Shown here: positions 56,638 to 64,000 of the stretch, piece after piece
How positions within the stretch are numbered: the first letter of the stretch is position 1
Layout: each line of letters starts with the position of its first letter
Assembly (NCBI RefSeq): GCF_031679605.1
Contig: NZ_CP117522.1
Location: 8,742,001-8,806,000, forward strand
From: Streptomyces luomodiensis
GTDB taxonomy: Bacteria > Actinomycetota > Actinomycetes > Streptomycetales > Streptomycetaceae
DNA: 64,000 bases
Direction: 5' to 3'
Program-made: the position numbers and the translations under genes
Notes under the pieces: model-generated
What the model was told of the DNA's origin: nothing
The model's database searches: none
What the model saw: only the letters and a program-made list of their open reading frames with translations

Positions 56638-56829
56638 TCAGTCGTCGAAGTGCGTCTTGGACCCAGCTGTGGACGTGGTGGTGCCGGTCGCCAGCAGCAC
56701 CGCCCGGTCGGCGATGGCCGGGCGGCCGTCGGAGAGGACATTCATCTGCAGGGCGGCGTTATAGGCGTAGGGAACACTGACCGACGAGCGCTCGGCGGGG
56801 ATTGCGTGCTTCAGTACGAAGGGCTGCAT
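56638..56829 (-). CDS. Graspetide precursor peptide (ATP-grasp-modified RiPP)
   Basis: The 63-residue peptide has the features of the ATP-grasp target family: an N-terminal MQPFVL segment, a leader with PYAYNAALQMNVLSDGRPA, and a C-terminal core ending TTTSTAGSKTHFDD. In the core, several Thr and Ser hydroxyls and one Lys can be donors and the two terminal Asp residues acceptors, so at most two side-chain links are expected; topology cannot be read from sequence. AGAGG lies six bases upstream of the ATG. The ligase follows after 15 bp on the same strand. The 74-bp upstream gap is lower in GC and should hold the promoter. Confidence 0.93.
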   Translation of the reverse strand: MQPFVLKHAIPAERSSVSVPYAYNAALQMNVLSDGRPAIADRAVLLATGTTTSTAGSKTHFDD

Positions 56830-56903
56830 GAGTGACCTCTTGGTGCTCCATGTATTCGTCTATCCACCACGCAACAGTACGTACGAAAAGTCTACGGCAC
56901 TCA

Positions 56904-57743
56904 CTAGCGGCGATTTTGTCCTCTGTGTTGCGATATGAAGTGTGTCACACAATCCTGTGGAACATCTATGGAGTGGTCGAAGACCAACATATGCCCGGGG
57001 TAATGCGTCATCGAATAGTCGGCCGCCGCCGAGGGCAGCACCAGCTGCGGAGTGACTCCACAGGCCCAGAACACCGGGGTGTCGCCCGGCTCGATGACCG
57101 GCGGCGGCCCGAAATCCGGCCGGCCGAGGTCGGTGATGCCGAGCTCCGCCGGATCCCCGATGTGCACCGGCGCGCCGTGCCCGGTCGGATAGCGCGAGGT
57201 GACCTCGACCGCCCGCGCGACCAGCGGACCGGGCACCGCCCGCATGCTGACGACCAGGGGACCGGAGAGCCGGCCGGCCGGCTGGGTCGGCACATCGGTC
57301 ACATAGACCGCGGGGGCCGCGGACGAGGCGGCGTACCGCACGGGGACCCCGGCCCGGCGCAGCGGCCCCTCGAAGGTGTGGCTGCACCCCAGCAGGAAGC
57401 CGACCGCGTCCTCGCGCCAGTACGCGGTGATGTCATGGGGCTCGTCGACCAGTTGGCCGCGCCGCCACACGCGGTAGCGGGGCAGATCGGTGCGCAGATC
57501 CGCCACGGTGTCCCCGAGGCGCACCACCGGATCGCCCGGTTCGGTGACCGCGAGGACCGGGCAGGGCGCCGGATTGCGGACACAGTAGAGCAGGAAGTCG
57601 AAGGCCAGGTCGTGGGGAACCACCACCAGATTGGCCTGCTGGTAGCCGTCCAGGATGCCTGCTGTGGGGCCGGTCCACTCGCCGCGCGCCGCGAGGTCGC
57701 GCAGCGCGGCGGCGGTGGACGGCACGGGGGTGCGCGAGGTCAT
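56904..57743 (-). CDS. DUF1445/D-glutamate cyclase-family protein (YcsI-like)
   Basis: The 279-residue protein matches the YcsI/DUF1445 family, commonly annotated putative hydro-lyase; the mammalian member DGLUCY converts D-glutamate to 5-oxo-D-proline. Visible family segments are GYQQANLVVVP, DFLLYCVRNPAPCPVLAVTEPGDP, FLLGCSHTFEGPL with Cys and His, GPLVVSMRAVP, and near the end PGHMLVFD. Its ATG overlaps the stop of the MHS permease (ATGA) and it ends a unit containing pxpABC, which fits 5-oxoproline or D-glutamate metabolism. Confidence 0.85.
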   Translation of the reverse strand: MTSRTPVPSTAAALRDLAARGEWTGPTAGILDGYQQANLVVVPHDLAFDFLLYCVRNPAPCPVLAVTEPGDPVVRLGDTVADLRTDLPRYRVWRRGQLVDEPHDITAYWREDAVGFLLGCSHTFEGPLRRAGVPVRYAASSAAPAVYVTDVPTQPAGRLSGPLVVSMRAVPGPLVARAVEVTSRYPTGHGAPVHIGDPAELGITDLGRPDFGPPPVIEPGDTPVFWACGVTPQLVLPSAAADYSMTHYPGHMLVFDHSIDVPQDCVTHFISQHRGQNRR

Positions 57744-59071
57744 GCCAGCGCCTCCCGGCTGGATTCCTTGACCGTGCGCAGGGTGAGCAGGGCGATCACC
57801 ACGGCGCCCATCAGCAGGTAGCCGGGCGCCAGCAGGTTGCCGGTACCGTCGATCAGCCAGGTGGCCAGATAGGGGCTCAGCCCGCCGCCGAGGATGGTGC
57901 CGATGTTGAAGCTGAACGACAGCCCGGTGTAGCGCACTTCGGTGGGGAAGAGCTCGGCGTAGGTCGGGTACGTCACCGACTGGACGATCGGCATCGGCAC
58001 CGCCAGGACGACCATGGCGAGGATGGCCAGCGGGAAGTTGCCGAGCCCCATCACCAGCATGGCGGGGATGACCAGGACGCCGTACCCGGCGAAGCCGAGG
58101 GTGATGACCTTCTTGCGGCCCAGGCGGTCGGAGAGTGCCCCGAACAGGGGCATCAGACAGGCCACGAACAGCCCGATCCCGCCCATGATCCAGAAGGTGG
58201 AGGACTTGGGATAGCCCAGGTTGGAGGTGAGATAGATGTTCATGAAGATCAGGCCCACCCAGTAGCCGCAGTTGGACCCGGTGGCCAGCAGCGTGACCTT
58301 GAGCACCGGACCGCGATGGCGGGTCAGCACCTCGCGCAGCGGCGCCTTGGCCGTGGCGCGGTCCCGCTTCTTCTCCAGGAACGCCTCGGAGTCCGCCAGA
58401 TGGCGGCGGGCCGCCAGCGCCACCAGGATCAGCGGGAACGACAGCAGGAACGGGATCCGCCAGCCGTACGCCTCCAGCTGACGCTCGCTCAGCACGGTCG
58501 AGACCACCCCCGCCACCAGCGCGGCCGCGCCACCGCCGAGGGCCACCCCGACCGGGGTGAACGCGCCGAAGAAGCCCCGCCTGCCGGGCGGCGCCGCCTC
58601 GGCGAGATAGGTGGCCGAACCGGTCACCTCCCCGCCCGCGAAGAACCCCTGGGCGAGGCGCACCAGCAGCAGTGCGAAGGGAGCGGCCACCCCGACGGTG
58701 TCGGCCGTCGGCAGCAGCCCGACGGCCATGGTGGCGGTGCCCATGCCCACCACGGTGAGGATCAGCACCGGCTTGCGGCCGACGCGGTCCCCGAGGCGGC
58801 CGAGGAGCACACCGCCCAGCGGCCGCATCAGGAAGGCGCTGCCGAAGACCGCCAGCGTGGCCAGCAGGGCGGCGGTGGGGTCGTCGCCGGGAAAGAAGTG
58901 CGGTCCGAGGACGACGGCCAGATAGCCGTAGACACCGAACTCGTAGTATTCGATGGCGGTTCCCGCCGCGGCGGCCAGCGCCGCCCTGCGGGGGCGCGGG
59001 TCGTGCGCGGGCCGGTCCGGGTCCGCCGCGGCGGGCCCTGGGGTGTTCACTGACGTTGGTACGCTCGCCAT
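57740..59071 (-). CDS. MHS-family metabolite:H+ symporter (ShiA/ProP-like)
   Basis: The 443-residue MFS permease has twelve TM segments. MHS landmarks are AGTAIEYYEFGVYGYLAVVL in TM1, RPLGGVLLGRLGDRVGRKPVLI (motif A), RLAQGFFAGGEVTGSATYLAE in TM4 and ELFPTEVRYTGLSFSFNIG near the end. Members import small polar acids such as shikimate, citrate, proline or oxoglutarate. Context (pxpABC, DUF1445) suggests 5-oxoproline or a glutamate-like acid. ATG 59071 has GGAGGG before it. Its stop overlaps the next start. Confidence 0.92.
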   Translation of the reverse strand: MASVPTSVNTPGPAAADPDRPAHDPRPRRAALAAAAGTAIEYYEFGVYGYLAVVLGPHFFPGDDPTAALLATLAVFGSAFLMRPLGGVLLGRLGDRVGRKPVLILTVVGMGTATMAVGLLPTADTVGVAAPFALLLVRLAQGFFAGGEVTGSATYLAEAAPPGRRGFFGAFTPVGVALGGGAAALVAGVVSTVLSERQLEAYGWRIPFLLSFPLILVALAARRHLADSEAFLEKKRDRATAKAPLREVLTRHRGPVLKVTLLATGSNCGYWVGLIFMNIYLTSNLGYPKSSTFWIMGGIGLFVACLMPLFGALSDRLGRKKVITLGFAGYGVLVIPAMLVMGLGNFPLAILAMVVLAVPMPIVQSVTYPTYAELFPTEVRYTGLSFSFNIGTILGGGLSPYLATWLIDGTGNLLAPGYLLMGAVVIALLTLRTVKESSREALA

Positions 59072-59249
59072 GGAGCCCTCCGGGTCTGACCTGTCCTGTG
59101 GCTGGGATGTGATGGCAGACGGGTGATGCGCGTCCGCGTTGGCGCGCGGACGGATGGGTTCATCGCGCCGGGGGCCCGTGCGACGGTCATCCGCGGGACC
59201 AGTCCTCCTGCTGATGACCGTCGTCTGCCGGGCCGGCGCGGTGTTCGGC

Positions 59250-59702
59250 TCAGACCGCGAAGAGCTGCCCGAGGTCGGCGAACGCCTTGAACTCCAGGGC
59301 GTTTCCGGCGGGGTCGAGGAAGAACATCGTCCACTGCTCGCCCGGCTCGCCCTGGAAGCGGACGTACGGCTCGATGACGAAGTCGGTGCCCCGCGCCGTG
59401 AGCCGCTCCGCGAGCTCCTGGAACTCCGGCACCGGGAGCACCAGGCCGAAGTGCGGTACGGGCACCTGGTGACCGTCGACCGGGTTGGTCCCGGCGATAC
59501 CGTCGCGCGGCGTCTTCGACGGGCCGTCGCCCACCTGGTGGGTGACCACCTGGTGGCCGCGGAAGTTCCAGTCGATCCACTTGGTGTCCGAGCGGCCCTC
59601 GGAGAAGCCGAGCACCTTGCCGTAGAACTCACGGGCGGCGTCGATGTCGTCGACGGGGATGGCCAGGTGGAACGGGACGAGGTCGGGGGACTGTGCGGTC
59701 AT
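59250..59702 (-). CDS. VOC/glyoxalase-superfamily protein
   Basis: The 150-residue protein has paired beta-alpha-beta-beta-beta units. [22 protein letters not shown] starts the first with a metal-type His, PHFGLVLPV starts the second, and [18 protein letters not shown] ends it with the usual Glu ligand. It belongs to the glyoxalase/dioxygenase/bleomycin-resistance fold; this variant (with [10 protein letters not shown]) is widespread and uncharacterised. Substrate unknown. AAGGA lies eight bases upstream. It sits 66 bp after pxpC on the same strand. Confidence 0.88.
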   Translation of the reverse strand: MTAQSPDLVPFHLAIPVDDIDAAREFYGKVLGFSEGRSDTKWIDWNFRGHQVVTHQVGDGPSKTPRDGIAGTNPVDGHQVPVPHFGLVLPVPEFQELAERLTARGTDFVIEPYVRFQGEPGEQWTMFFLDPAGNALEFKAFADLGQLFAV

Positions 59703-59740
59703 GGCGTATTTCCTTAACTGATAGCGGAGTTGACCTATGC

Positions 59741-59766
59741 GATGGGACAGATGGATGGGACAGATG
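59741..59766. repeat. Perfect 13-bp tandem direct repeat between pxpC and the VOC gene
   Basis: GATGGGACAGATG occurs twice back to back (59741-59753 and 59754-59766) just after the pxpC stop. It may be a regulator half-site pair or simple duplication. Confidence 0.7.
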
Positions 59767-59768
59767 GT

Positions 59769-60707
59769 TCAGGGGGACCGGCGCGGTGTGGCGGACGGCG
59801 CGGGCACCAGCCGCAGCTCGTCCCCGGGGACGGCCTGGCCGAGGAGATCGCAGTCGGCGTCCGTGAGCACACCGATGACGGGATAGCCGCCGGTGACCGG
59901 GTGGTCGGACAGGAAGACGATCGGCTCTCCGGAGGGCGGCACCTGGATGGCGCCGCGTACGGTCCCCTCGCTGGCCAGATCGACCGAGCCGATCGACAGC
60001 GGCGGACCGGTCAGCCGCGCGCCCACCCGGTCGCACTGCGCGGAGACCCGCCAGGCGGTCGCGGTCAGCCGGTGCCGGTCGGCGGCGCTGAACAGATCGT
60101 GCCGCGGCCCCCACCGGAACCGGGCGGTCATCGAACCGCCGCCGGGCACCGGGCTGAACGCCAGCTCCAGCGGGACCGCGGGGACCGGACGCGCGGGGCC
60201 GATGCCGAGCACCGTCCCGGCGCGGACCGGTTCCGGGCCGAGCCCGGTGAGCGAGTCACGCGAGGCCGAGCCGAGCACCCGCTCCGCCTCGACGCCGCCG
60301 GAGACGGCCAGATAGGTCCGGCAGCCGGCCCAGGGGCGGCCGATCGCCAGCCGGGCCCCGGCGGGCAGATGGACCAGGGCCGGTTCGCTCACCGGCACCC
60401 CGTCCACCGTGACCGGGGCCGGTGCGCCGGTGACCGCCACATAGCGGGACCGGGACAGCGTGACGACCAGTCCGCCGAGCGTCGTCTCCAGGGCCGGGGT
60501 GTTCTCCGGGTTCCCGACCAGCCGGTTGGCGAGGGTGAAGCCGCGCCGGTCGGCGGGACCCGCCGCGGGCACGCCCAGATGCGCCAGCCCCGGCCGGCCC
60601 AGATCCTGGACGCTGGTGCCCATTCCCGCGTCGGCCACGGTCAGCCGGGCGTCCGCACCGGCGTGACGCGCCGAGGCCCTGGGGCTCTCGACCGCGGCGG
60701 CCGTCAT
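59769..60707 (-). CDS. pxpC: 5-oxoprolinase subunit C
   Basis: The 312-residue protein is the PxpC (AHS2/KipA-like) subunit, which with PxpA and PxpB opens 5-oxo-L-proline to glutamate using ATP. Typical segments are VADAGMGTSVQDLGRPGLAHLGVPAAGPAD (core QDLGRPGLAHLGVP), FTLANRLVGN, ALETTLGG, YLAVSGGV, RVSAQCDRVGARLTGPPL and PVTGGYPVIGVL. Its ATG overlaps the pxpB stop (ATGA). It was formerly annotated as allophanate hydrolase subunit 2 or biotin-dependent carboxyltransferase. Confidence 0.94.
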   Translation of the reverse strand: MTAAAVESPRASARHAGADARLTVADAGMGTSVQDLGRPGLAHLGVPAAGPADRRGFTLANRLVGNPENTPALETTLGGLVVTLSRSRYVAVTGAPAPVTVDGVPVSEPALVHLPAGARLAIGRPWAGCRTYLAVSGGVEAERVLGSASRDSLTGLGPEPVRAGTVLGIGPARPVPAVPLELAFSPVPGGGSMTARFRWGPRHDLFSAADRHRLTATAWRVSAQCDRVGARLTGPPLSIGSVDLASEGTVRGAIQVPPSGEPIVFLSDHPVTGGYPVIGVLTDADCDLLGQAVPGDELRLVPAPSATPRRSP

Positions 60708-61429
60708 GAGCCGACCGCCCGGAAGACGACGCGGTCGCCGACCGAGAGCCGGTTGGGCGGTTCGGCGGTCACGTCCCACAACCGGGTCGTGGTGGTGCCG
60801 ATCTGGTGCCAGCCGCCGGGAGTGCCCCCGGGGTAGACCACCGACTGGTTCCCGGCGATGGCCACCACCCCCGCGGGCACCCGGGCCCGGGGGCTGGTCA
60901 GCCGGGGCAGCCGCAGCGGCTCGGGCAGACCGTCCAGATAGGCGAAGCCGGGCGCGAACCCGAAGAAGGCCACCGTGTGTTCGGCCTCGGTGTGGAGCCG
61001 GGCGACCTCCTCGGGCGAGACCCCGGCGCGCTCGGCCACCGCCGCCAGATCCGGTCCGTCGTAGCGGACGGGAATCACCACCGTGCGCGGCGCGGCGGCG
61101 GACCCGGCCCGGCCGGGCCCTCCCGCGCCCTCGTCCAGCAGTGCGCGCAGCCGCGCCGCCAGCCGGTCCATCCCGGCCCCGTCCTCGGCCACCACCAGGA
61201 CGGTCCTGGCGGCGGGGACGACCTCCCGCAGCTCCCGCGCCCAGCGCCGCTCCCGGATCGCGGTGGCCAGCTGGGCGGGGCGCAGCGCGCGGCAGTCGAT
61301 CAGCCAGCCCCGGTCGCCGGCCCGGCGCAGCACCGCCCGATCCGCTGCGGCCGCGGCCGCCGGGGCTGCCGGGGACGCCGGGGCCGTCGTGGCTGCCGTT
61401 GACGCGGCCGCCGTCGATATGTCGGTCAT
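60704..61429 (-). CDS. pxpB: 5-oxoprolinase subunit B
   Basis: The 241-residue protein is the PxpB (AHS1/KipI-like) subunit. After an Ala/Thr-rich N-terminus come RAGDRGWLIDC-like strands, TVVIPVRYDGPDLAAVAERAG (core VIPVRYDGPDL), AFFGFAPGFAYLDGLP (the GFAPGFAYL hallmark), PRLTSPRARVPAGVVAIAGNQSVVYP (core VPAGVVAIAG) and GGWHQIGTT. Starts and stops overlap those of pxpA and pxpC by ATGA, so the three subunits are made together. Confidence 0.94.
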   Translation of the reverse strand: MTDISTAAASTAATTAPASPAAPAAAAAADRAVLRRAGDRGWLIDCRALRPAQLATAIRERRWARELREVVPAARTVLVVAEDGAGMDRLAARLRALLDEGAGGPGRAGSAAAPRTVVIPVRYDGPDLAAVAERAGVSPEEVARLHTEAEHTVAFFGFAPGFAYLDGLPEPLRLPRLTSPRARVPAGVVAIAGNQSVVYPGGTPGGWHQIGTTTTRLWDVTAEPPNRLSVGDRVVFRAVGS

Positions 61430-62244
61430 GGGCGCACCGTGGCCTCGGCCAGGTCCCGGCTCCCGGCGGACGGCGCGCACGGCACACCGACCTCGATACC
61501 GGCGGAGGCCAGCCCCGCGCGCACCGCCGCGGCGATGGCCACCGCCCCGGGGGTGTCGCTGTGCACGCACACCGCCGCCACCGCCCCGCCGTCCGGGGCG
61601 ATCCGCACCGTACGGCCGGTCACCGAGGTCACCGTCCCCGACTCGGCCATGCGCACCGCGCGCCGGGCCGCCTCCTCGGGGTCGGTGATCAGCGCACCCG
61701 GCTGCGAGCGGGCCACCAGCAGCCCCTCGTCCGTGTAGCCGCGGTCCGCGAATCCCTCGGCCAGCGGGCACAGCCCCGCCTGGACGGCTCGCGACCAGAC
61801 CTCCGTACGGGGCTGGCACAGCAGCGGCAGGCTCCGGTCGTACCGGGCCACCGCCTCGACCAGGGCGGCCGCGTGGCCACCGTGGTGCGCCGCGGTGTTG
61901 TAGAGCGCGCCATGGGCCTTCACATAGCTGACCCGGCTCCCGGCCAGCCGGGCGAACACCTCCAACGCGCCCATCTGGTACAGCAGTTCATTGACCAAGG
62001 TGGCCGGTGGTACGTCGATGAAGCGCCGGCCGAAGCCCGCCAGATCCCGGTAGGAGACCTGGGCGCCGATCGCCACACCGCGCGCCGCGCTCGCCTCACA
62101 GGTGCGCCGCAGGATGTCGGGGTCGCCCGCGTGGAAGCCGCAGGCCACGTTGGCGGCCGTGACCTGGTCGAGCAGGGGGCCCTCATCGGCCGGGCCCCAC
62201 GCCCCGAACCCCTCGCCCACATCGCTGTTGATGGCCACGCTCAT
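61426..62244 (-). CDS. pxpA: 5-oxoprolinase subunit A (LamB/YcsF family)
   Basis: The 272-residue protein is PxpA: it begins MSVAINSDVGEGFGAWGPADE with the N-D-xGE motif, then VTAANVACGFHAGDP (family hallmark), VSYVKAHGALYN (KPHGALYN motif), EGFADRGYTDEGLL and VCVHSDTPGAV. It acts on the oxoproline ring with PxpB/PxpC. The start overlaps the gntR stop (ATGA). One change is the Ala in VKAHGALYN, where most family members have Pro. Confidence 0.95.
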   Translation of the reverse strand: MSVAINSDVGEGFGAWGPADEGPLLDQVTAANVACGFHAGDPDILRRTCEASAARGVAIGAQVSYRDLAGFGRRFIDVPPATLVNELLYQMGALEVFARLAGSRVSYVKAHGALYNTAAHHGGHAAALVEAVARYDRSLPLLCQPRTEVWSRAVQAGLCPLAEGFADRGYTDEGLLVARSQPGALITDPEEAARRAVRMAESGTVTSVTGRTVRIAPDGGAVAAVCVHSDTPGAVAIAAAVRAGLASAGIEVGVPCAPSAGSRDLAEATVRP

Positions 62245-62945
62245 CGCGCCGACTCCGCCCAGTACGCCCGGATGGTGTCGGTGCTGTTCTCCCACGCGGC
62301 GTGCAGCCCCCGCTGACCGCCGTCGATATGCGCCATGATCTGCCGGGCCAGCTCCTCGGCGTCGCCGTCGGCCAGCGCGCCGACCATCGCCGAGTGCTCG
62401 CACTGCACCCGCTCGTACGCCGAGGTGCCGTGCACATAGAACCGTGAGTACGGCTCCAGCCGGTGGTACATCTGCGCGATGATCTCGTACCGCATGGGCA
62501 GCCGGGCGAGCCGGTACATGTCGAGATGGAAGGCGAGATTCGTCCGGGACCAGGAATCCGCGCCGACGTCCTGGACGCGGTCCATATGCGCGACCATCTT
62601 CTCGAATCTGCTGATGTCGCGTCGGGAAACCCGCTCGGTGACATGCTCGGCGAAACTCGGCTCGATCAGCCGCCGGAGATTGTAGATTTCATCGATCTCA
62701 TCCAGGTCCAGCTGGGTCACAAAGGTGCCCTGACCGGGCTTGGTGACCAGCAGTCCCTCACTGCTGAGGGTCCGGATGGCCTCACGGAGCGGAATGCGGC
62801 TCACACCGAAACGGTCCGCGAGTTCTTCCTGGATAAGACGGTGGCCCGGCGGATAAACGCCGCTGACAATCAGCCTGCGCAGCTCATCGGTGAGCGTGCC
62901 GGCGCCCCCGGCACCGCCGTGCGGACCTCGATCATCTCGACTCAT
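62241..62945 (-). CDS. GntR/FadR-subfamily regulator of the oxoproline operon
   Basis: The 234-residue regulator has a GntR winged helix (about 15-80: LTDELRRLIVSGVYPPGHRLIQ, ADRFGVSRIPLREAIRTL) and a C-terminal FCD helical ligand domain with NLAFHLDMYRLA and CEHSAMVGALADGD, including the His/Asp positions that bind metal in this family. It is first in the pxp operon, overlapping pxpA. TGTATACA sits seven bases before the ATG at 62945 and no ribosome site is seen, so the message may be leaderless and self-repressed. A TTG at 62981 is in frame but would cover the operator. Confidence 0.92.
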   Translation of the reverse strand: MSRDDRGPHGGAGGAGTLTDELRRLIVSGVYPPGHRLIQEELADRFGVSRIPLREAIRTLSSEGLLVTKPGQGTFVTQLDLDEIDEIYNLRRLIEPSFAEHVTERVSRRDISRFEKMVAHMDRVQDVGADSWSRTNLAFHLDMYRLARLPMRYEIIAQMYHRLEPYSRFYVHGTSAYERVQCEHSAMVGALADGDAEELARQIMAHIDGGQRGLHAAWENSTDTIRAYWAESAR

Positions 62946-62951
62946 ATACCG

Positions 62952-62959
62952 TGTATACA
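62952..62959. promoter_or_regulatory. GntR operator-like palindrome before gntR
   Basis: TGTATACA is a perfect 8-bp palindrome within the wider symmetric stretch around ACCGTGTATACAGTGC. It ends right at the regulator's start and is a typical GntR-family site. Confidence 0.6.
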
Positions 62960-63047
62960 GTGCATCCACGGGAGGGGACAAGGGATGTCGGCGCAGGAAA
63001 CCGGAGATTTACCCGGGCGAGACACGGGCCCTCGGCCGCCAGGTGGC

Positions 63048-63839
63048 TCACGGCGTCTGTCCGGCCTCCCGGTGGGTGACCCGGATCTTGGACTGACCGT
63101 GCGGCAGCTCCTCCCAGTCCGTCATGAACCGGGCCGACAGCCCGTGCTTCTCCGCCAGGGTGATGAGCGTCTCGGTGCGGTAGTAGAAGTCCTCCCGCAG
63201 CACCTGGTGTTCCACGCCCTCGGTGCGGTCGAAGGTGAAGTCGAACCAGCCGCCCGGCGCCATGACGCGCCCGACATGGGCCAGGCACTCCTCGATGACC
63301 GGCAGCGGCGAGTGCGAGAAGACGCTGTGCGCGTGCACCACGTCGAAGTGGGCGTCGGGCAGGAACCGCAGCGTCAGGTCGCGGACCGGGGTGAGGGTGG
63401 GGAGGCGGTTCTGGAGCCCCTGGCGCACCAGTGTGTCCTGCGCGGCCGCGAGGATCTCGGGCGAGATGTCGATGCCGTAGTAGTGACCCGGTTCCAGATG
63501 GCTGATGAACCGCCAGCCCGCGCGCAGATTGCCGCAGCCGATCTCCAGCATCCGGTGTTCCGGCCGCAGACCGTGGCCGAGGAGATAGTCGAACTGCATC
63601 GCGCCCAGCGCCAGCCACCGCTCGTGGGTGCGGCTGCCGACCGCCGCCTCCGGGCTGGTGCGGGTGTCGGACCGCATCACCGCGCGGTAGTAGGAGACGT
63701 GGTCCGGGTAGCGGTAGCGCAGCCAGGCGTCCCGGGTGGCACGGACCAGGTGGCGCGGTACGCGGTGCGGATGGCGCAGCGCGTAGGAGACACGGTGACC
63801 GAGGGCGGAGCGGTTGGCGGTGAGGTTCTTGGCGGGCAT
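63048..63839 (-). CDS. Class I SAM-dependent methyltransferase
   Basis: The 263-residue protein has a basic N-terminal region with many His/Arg/Tyr residues (YALRHPHRVPRHLV), then a Rossmann methyltransferase: MLEIGCGNLRAGWRFI (motif I, SAM loop), YYGIDISPEIL (acidic end of strand 2), FDVVHAHSVFSH (motif II) and VMAPGGWFDFTF. The acceptor is unknown. It stands alone, about 100 bp from gntR on the same strand. It lacks the protein-isoaspartate-methyltransferase look of graspetide methyltransferases and is more than 6 kb from the graspetide genes. Confidence 0.88.
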   Translation of the reverse strand: MPAKNLTANRSALGHRVSYALRHPHRVPRHLVRATRDAWLRYRYPDHVSYYRAVMRSDTRTSPEAAVGSRTHERWLALGAMQFDYLLGHGLRPEHRMLEIGCGNLRAGWRFISHLEPGHYYGIDISPEILAAAQDTLVRQGLQNRLPTLTPVRDLTLRFLPDAHFDVVHAHSVFSHSPLPVIEECLAHVGRVMAPGGWFDFTFDRTEGVEHQVLREDFYYRTETLITLAEKHGLSARFMTDWEELPHGQSKIRVTHREAGQTP

Positions 63840-64000
63840 GCGGACTCATTTCGTGCTCGGGGTGCGGACGCGGCGGGCCTATGGGTTCCCGCGTCGCCGA
63901 TGTCGCTACCAGCCTCTGCGCCGTGGCGGTGGCGGGGATCCCCGGACCGGCCCCGGTCCTGGCGCGGTCCGGGGGATCGACGTATCAACCGATCGGATGA

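Noticed and set aside
63048..63839. SAM methyltransferase as the missing third gene of the graspetide locus
   Set aside because: It is more than 6 kb away beyond the pxp operon and looks like a generic small-molecule methyltransferase, not the isoaspartate-type enzyme of graspetide systems.
63840..64000. Terminal stretch of the window
   Set aside because: Only a frame without family resemblance crosses it; it is probably the upstream region of the methyltransferase gene, and no feature could be supported.
1..64000. tRNA, rRNA, riboswitch, CRISPR array, insertion sequence or attachment site
   Set aside because: Reading both strands gave no transposase, integrase, cloverleaf gene or regularly spaced repeats; small RNAs and riboswitches would need covariance searches.

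Overview
The window is very GC-rich (about 72% by eye) and shows the layout of a Streptomyces or close actinomycete chromosome: dense genes, GTG and TTG starts, ATGA stop/start overlaps, many TetR/GntR/XRE/IclR regulators, long spurious ORFs opposite real genes, and family members typical of Streptomyces (IclR next to glycerol kinase, pyruvate carboxylase, SAV_5884-type ATP-grasp RiPP genes). No rRNA, tRNA, CRISPR array, transposase or integrase was recognised.

Left part (1-24.5 kb, all minus strand): a nonribosomal peptide gene cluster that runs off the left edge. Read in transcription order it has a membrane-anchored protein that may be the missing N-terminal part of a copper amine oxidase, a secreted copper amine oxidase catalytic domain, a stand-alone beta-lactamase-fold hydrolase that fits the PBP-type thioesterase (peptide cyclase) family, a 6234-residue five-module NRPS (A-T, C-A-T-E, C-A-T-E, C-A-T-E, C-A-T) and the start of a further NRPS (C-A...). 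The first module has no condensation domain, so the peptide should begin with a free amine. Residues 2, 3 and 4 should be D. Adenylation pockets 1 and 5, and 2 and 4, are near-identical, and pocket 3 looks valine-type. With the free-standing cyclase this suggests a head-to-tail cyclic peptide; the last modules lie outside the window.

Middle (24.8-43.3 kb): a zinc-ribbon/helix-hairpin-helix protein with a small membrane protein; a TetR/SDR divergent pair with palindromic operators; an orphan P450 divergent from an XRE/MmyB-type regulator that is coupled to an SDR; undecaprenyl-diphosphatase; an SseB-like protein; an IclR regulator with glycerol kinase; an anti-sigma-type ATPase; a PAP2 membrane protein; a CYP105-like P450 with an MFS exporter; and a GntP permease plus glucarate dehydratase operon with a clear promoter/operator.

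Right part (43.3-64 kb): a secreted GH92 mannosidase with an unusual Gln at the presumed acid position; a DUF3662 protein; a TetR/DHA2 efflux pair; a TetR/Dabb divergent pair; pyruvate carboxylase; a GH15 enzyme; a two-gene graspetide locus (63-residue precursor and ATP-grasp ligase); and a compact minus-strand unit gntR-pxpA-pxpB-pxpC-VOC-MHS permease-DUF1445 that looks like uptake and breakdown of 5-oxoproline or D-glutamate. A SAM methyltransferase closes the window.
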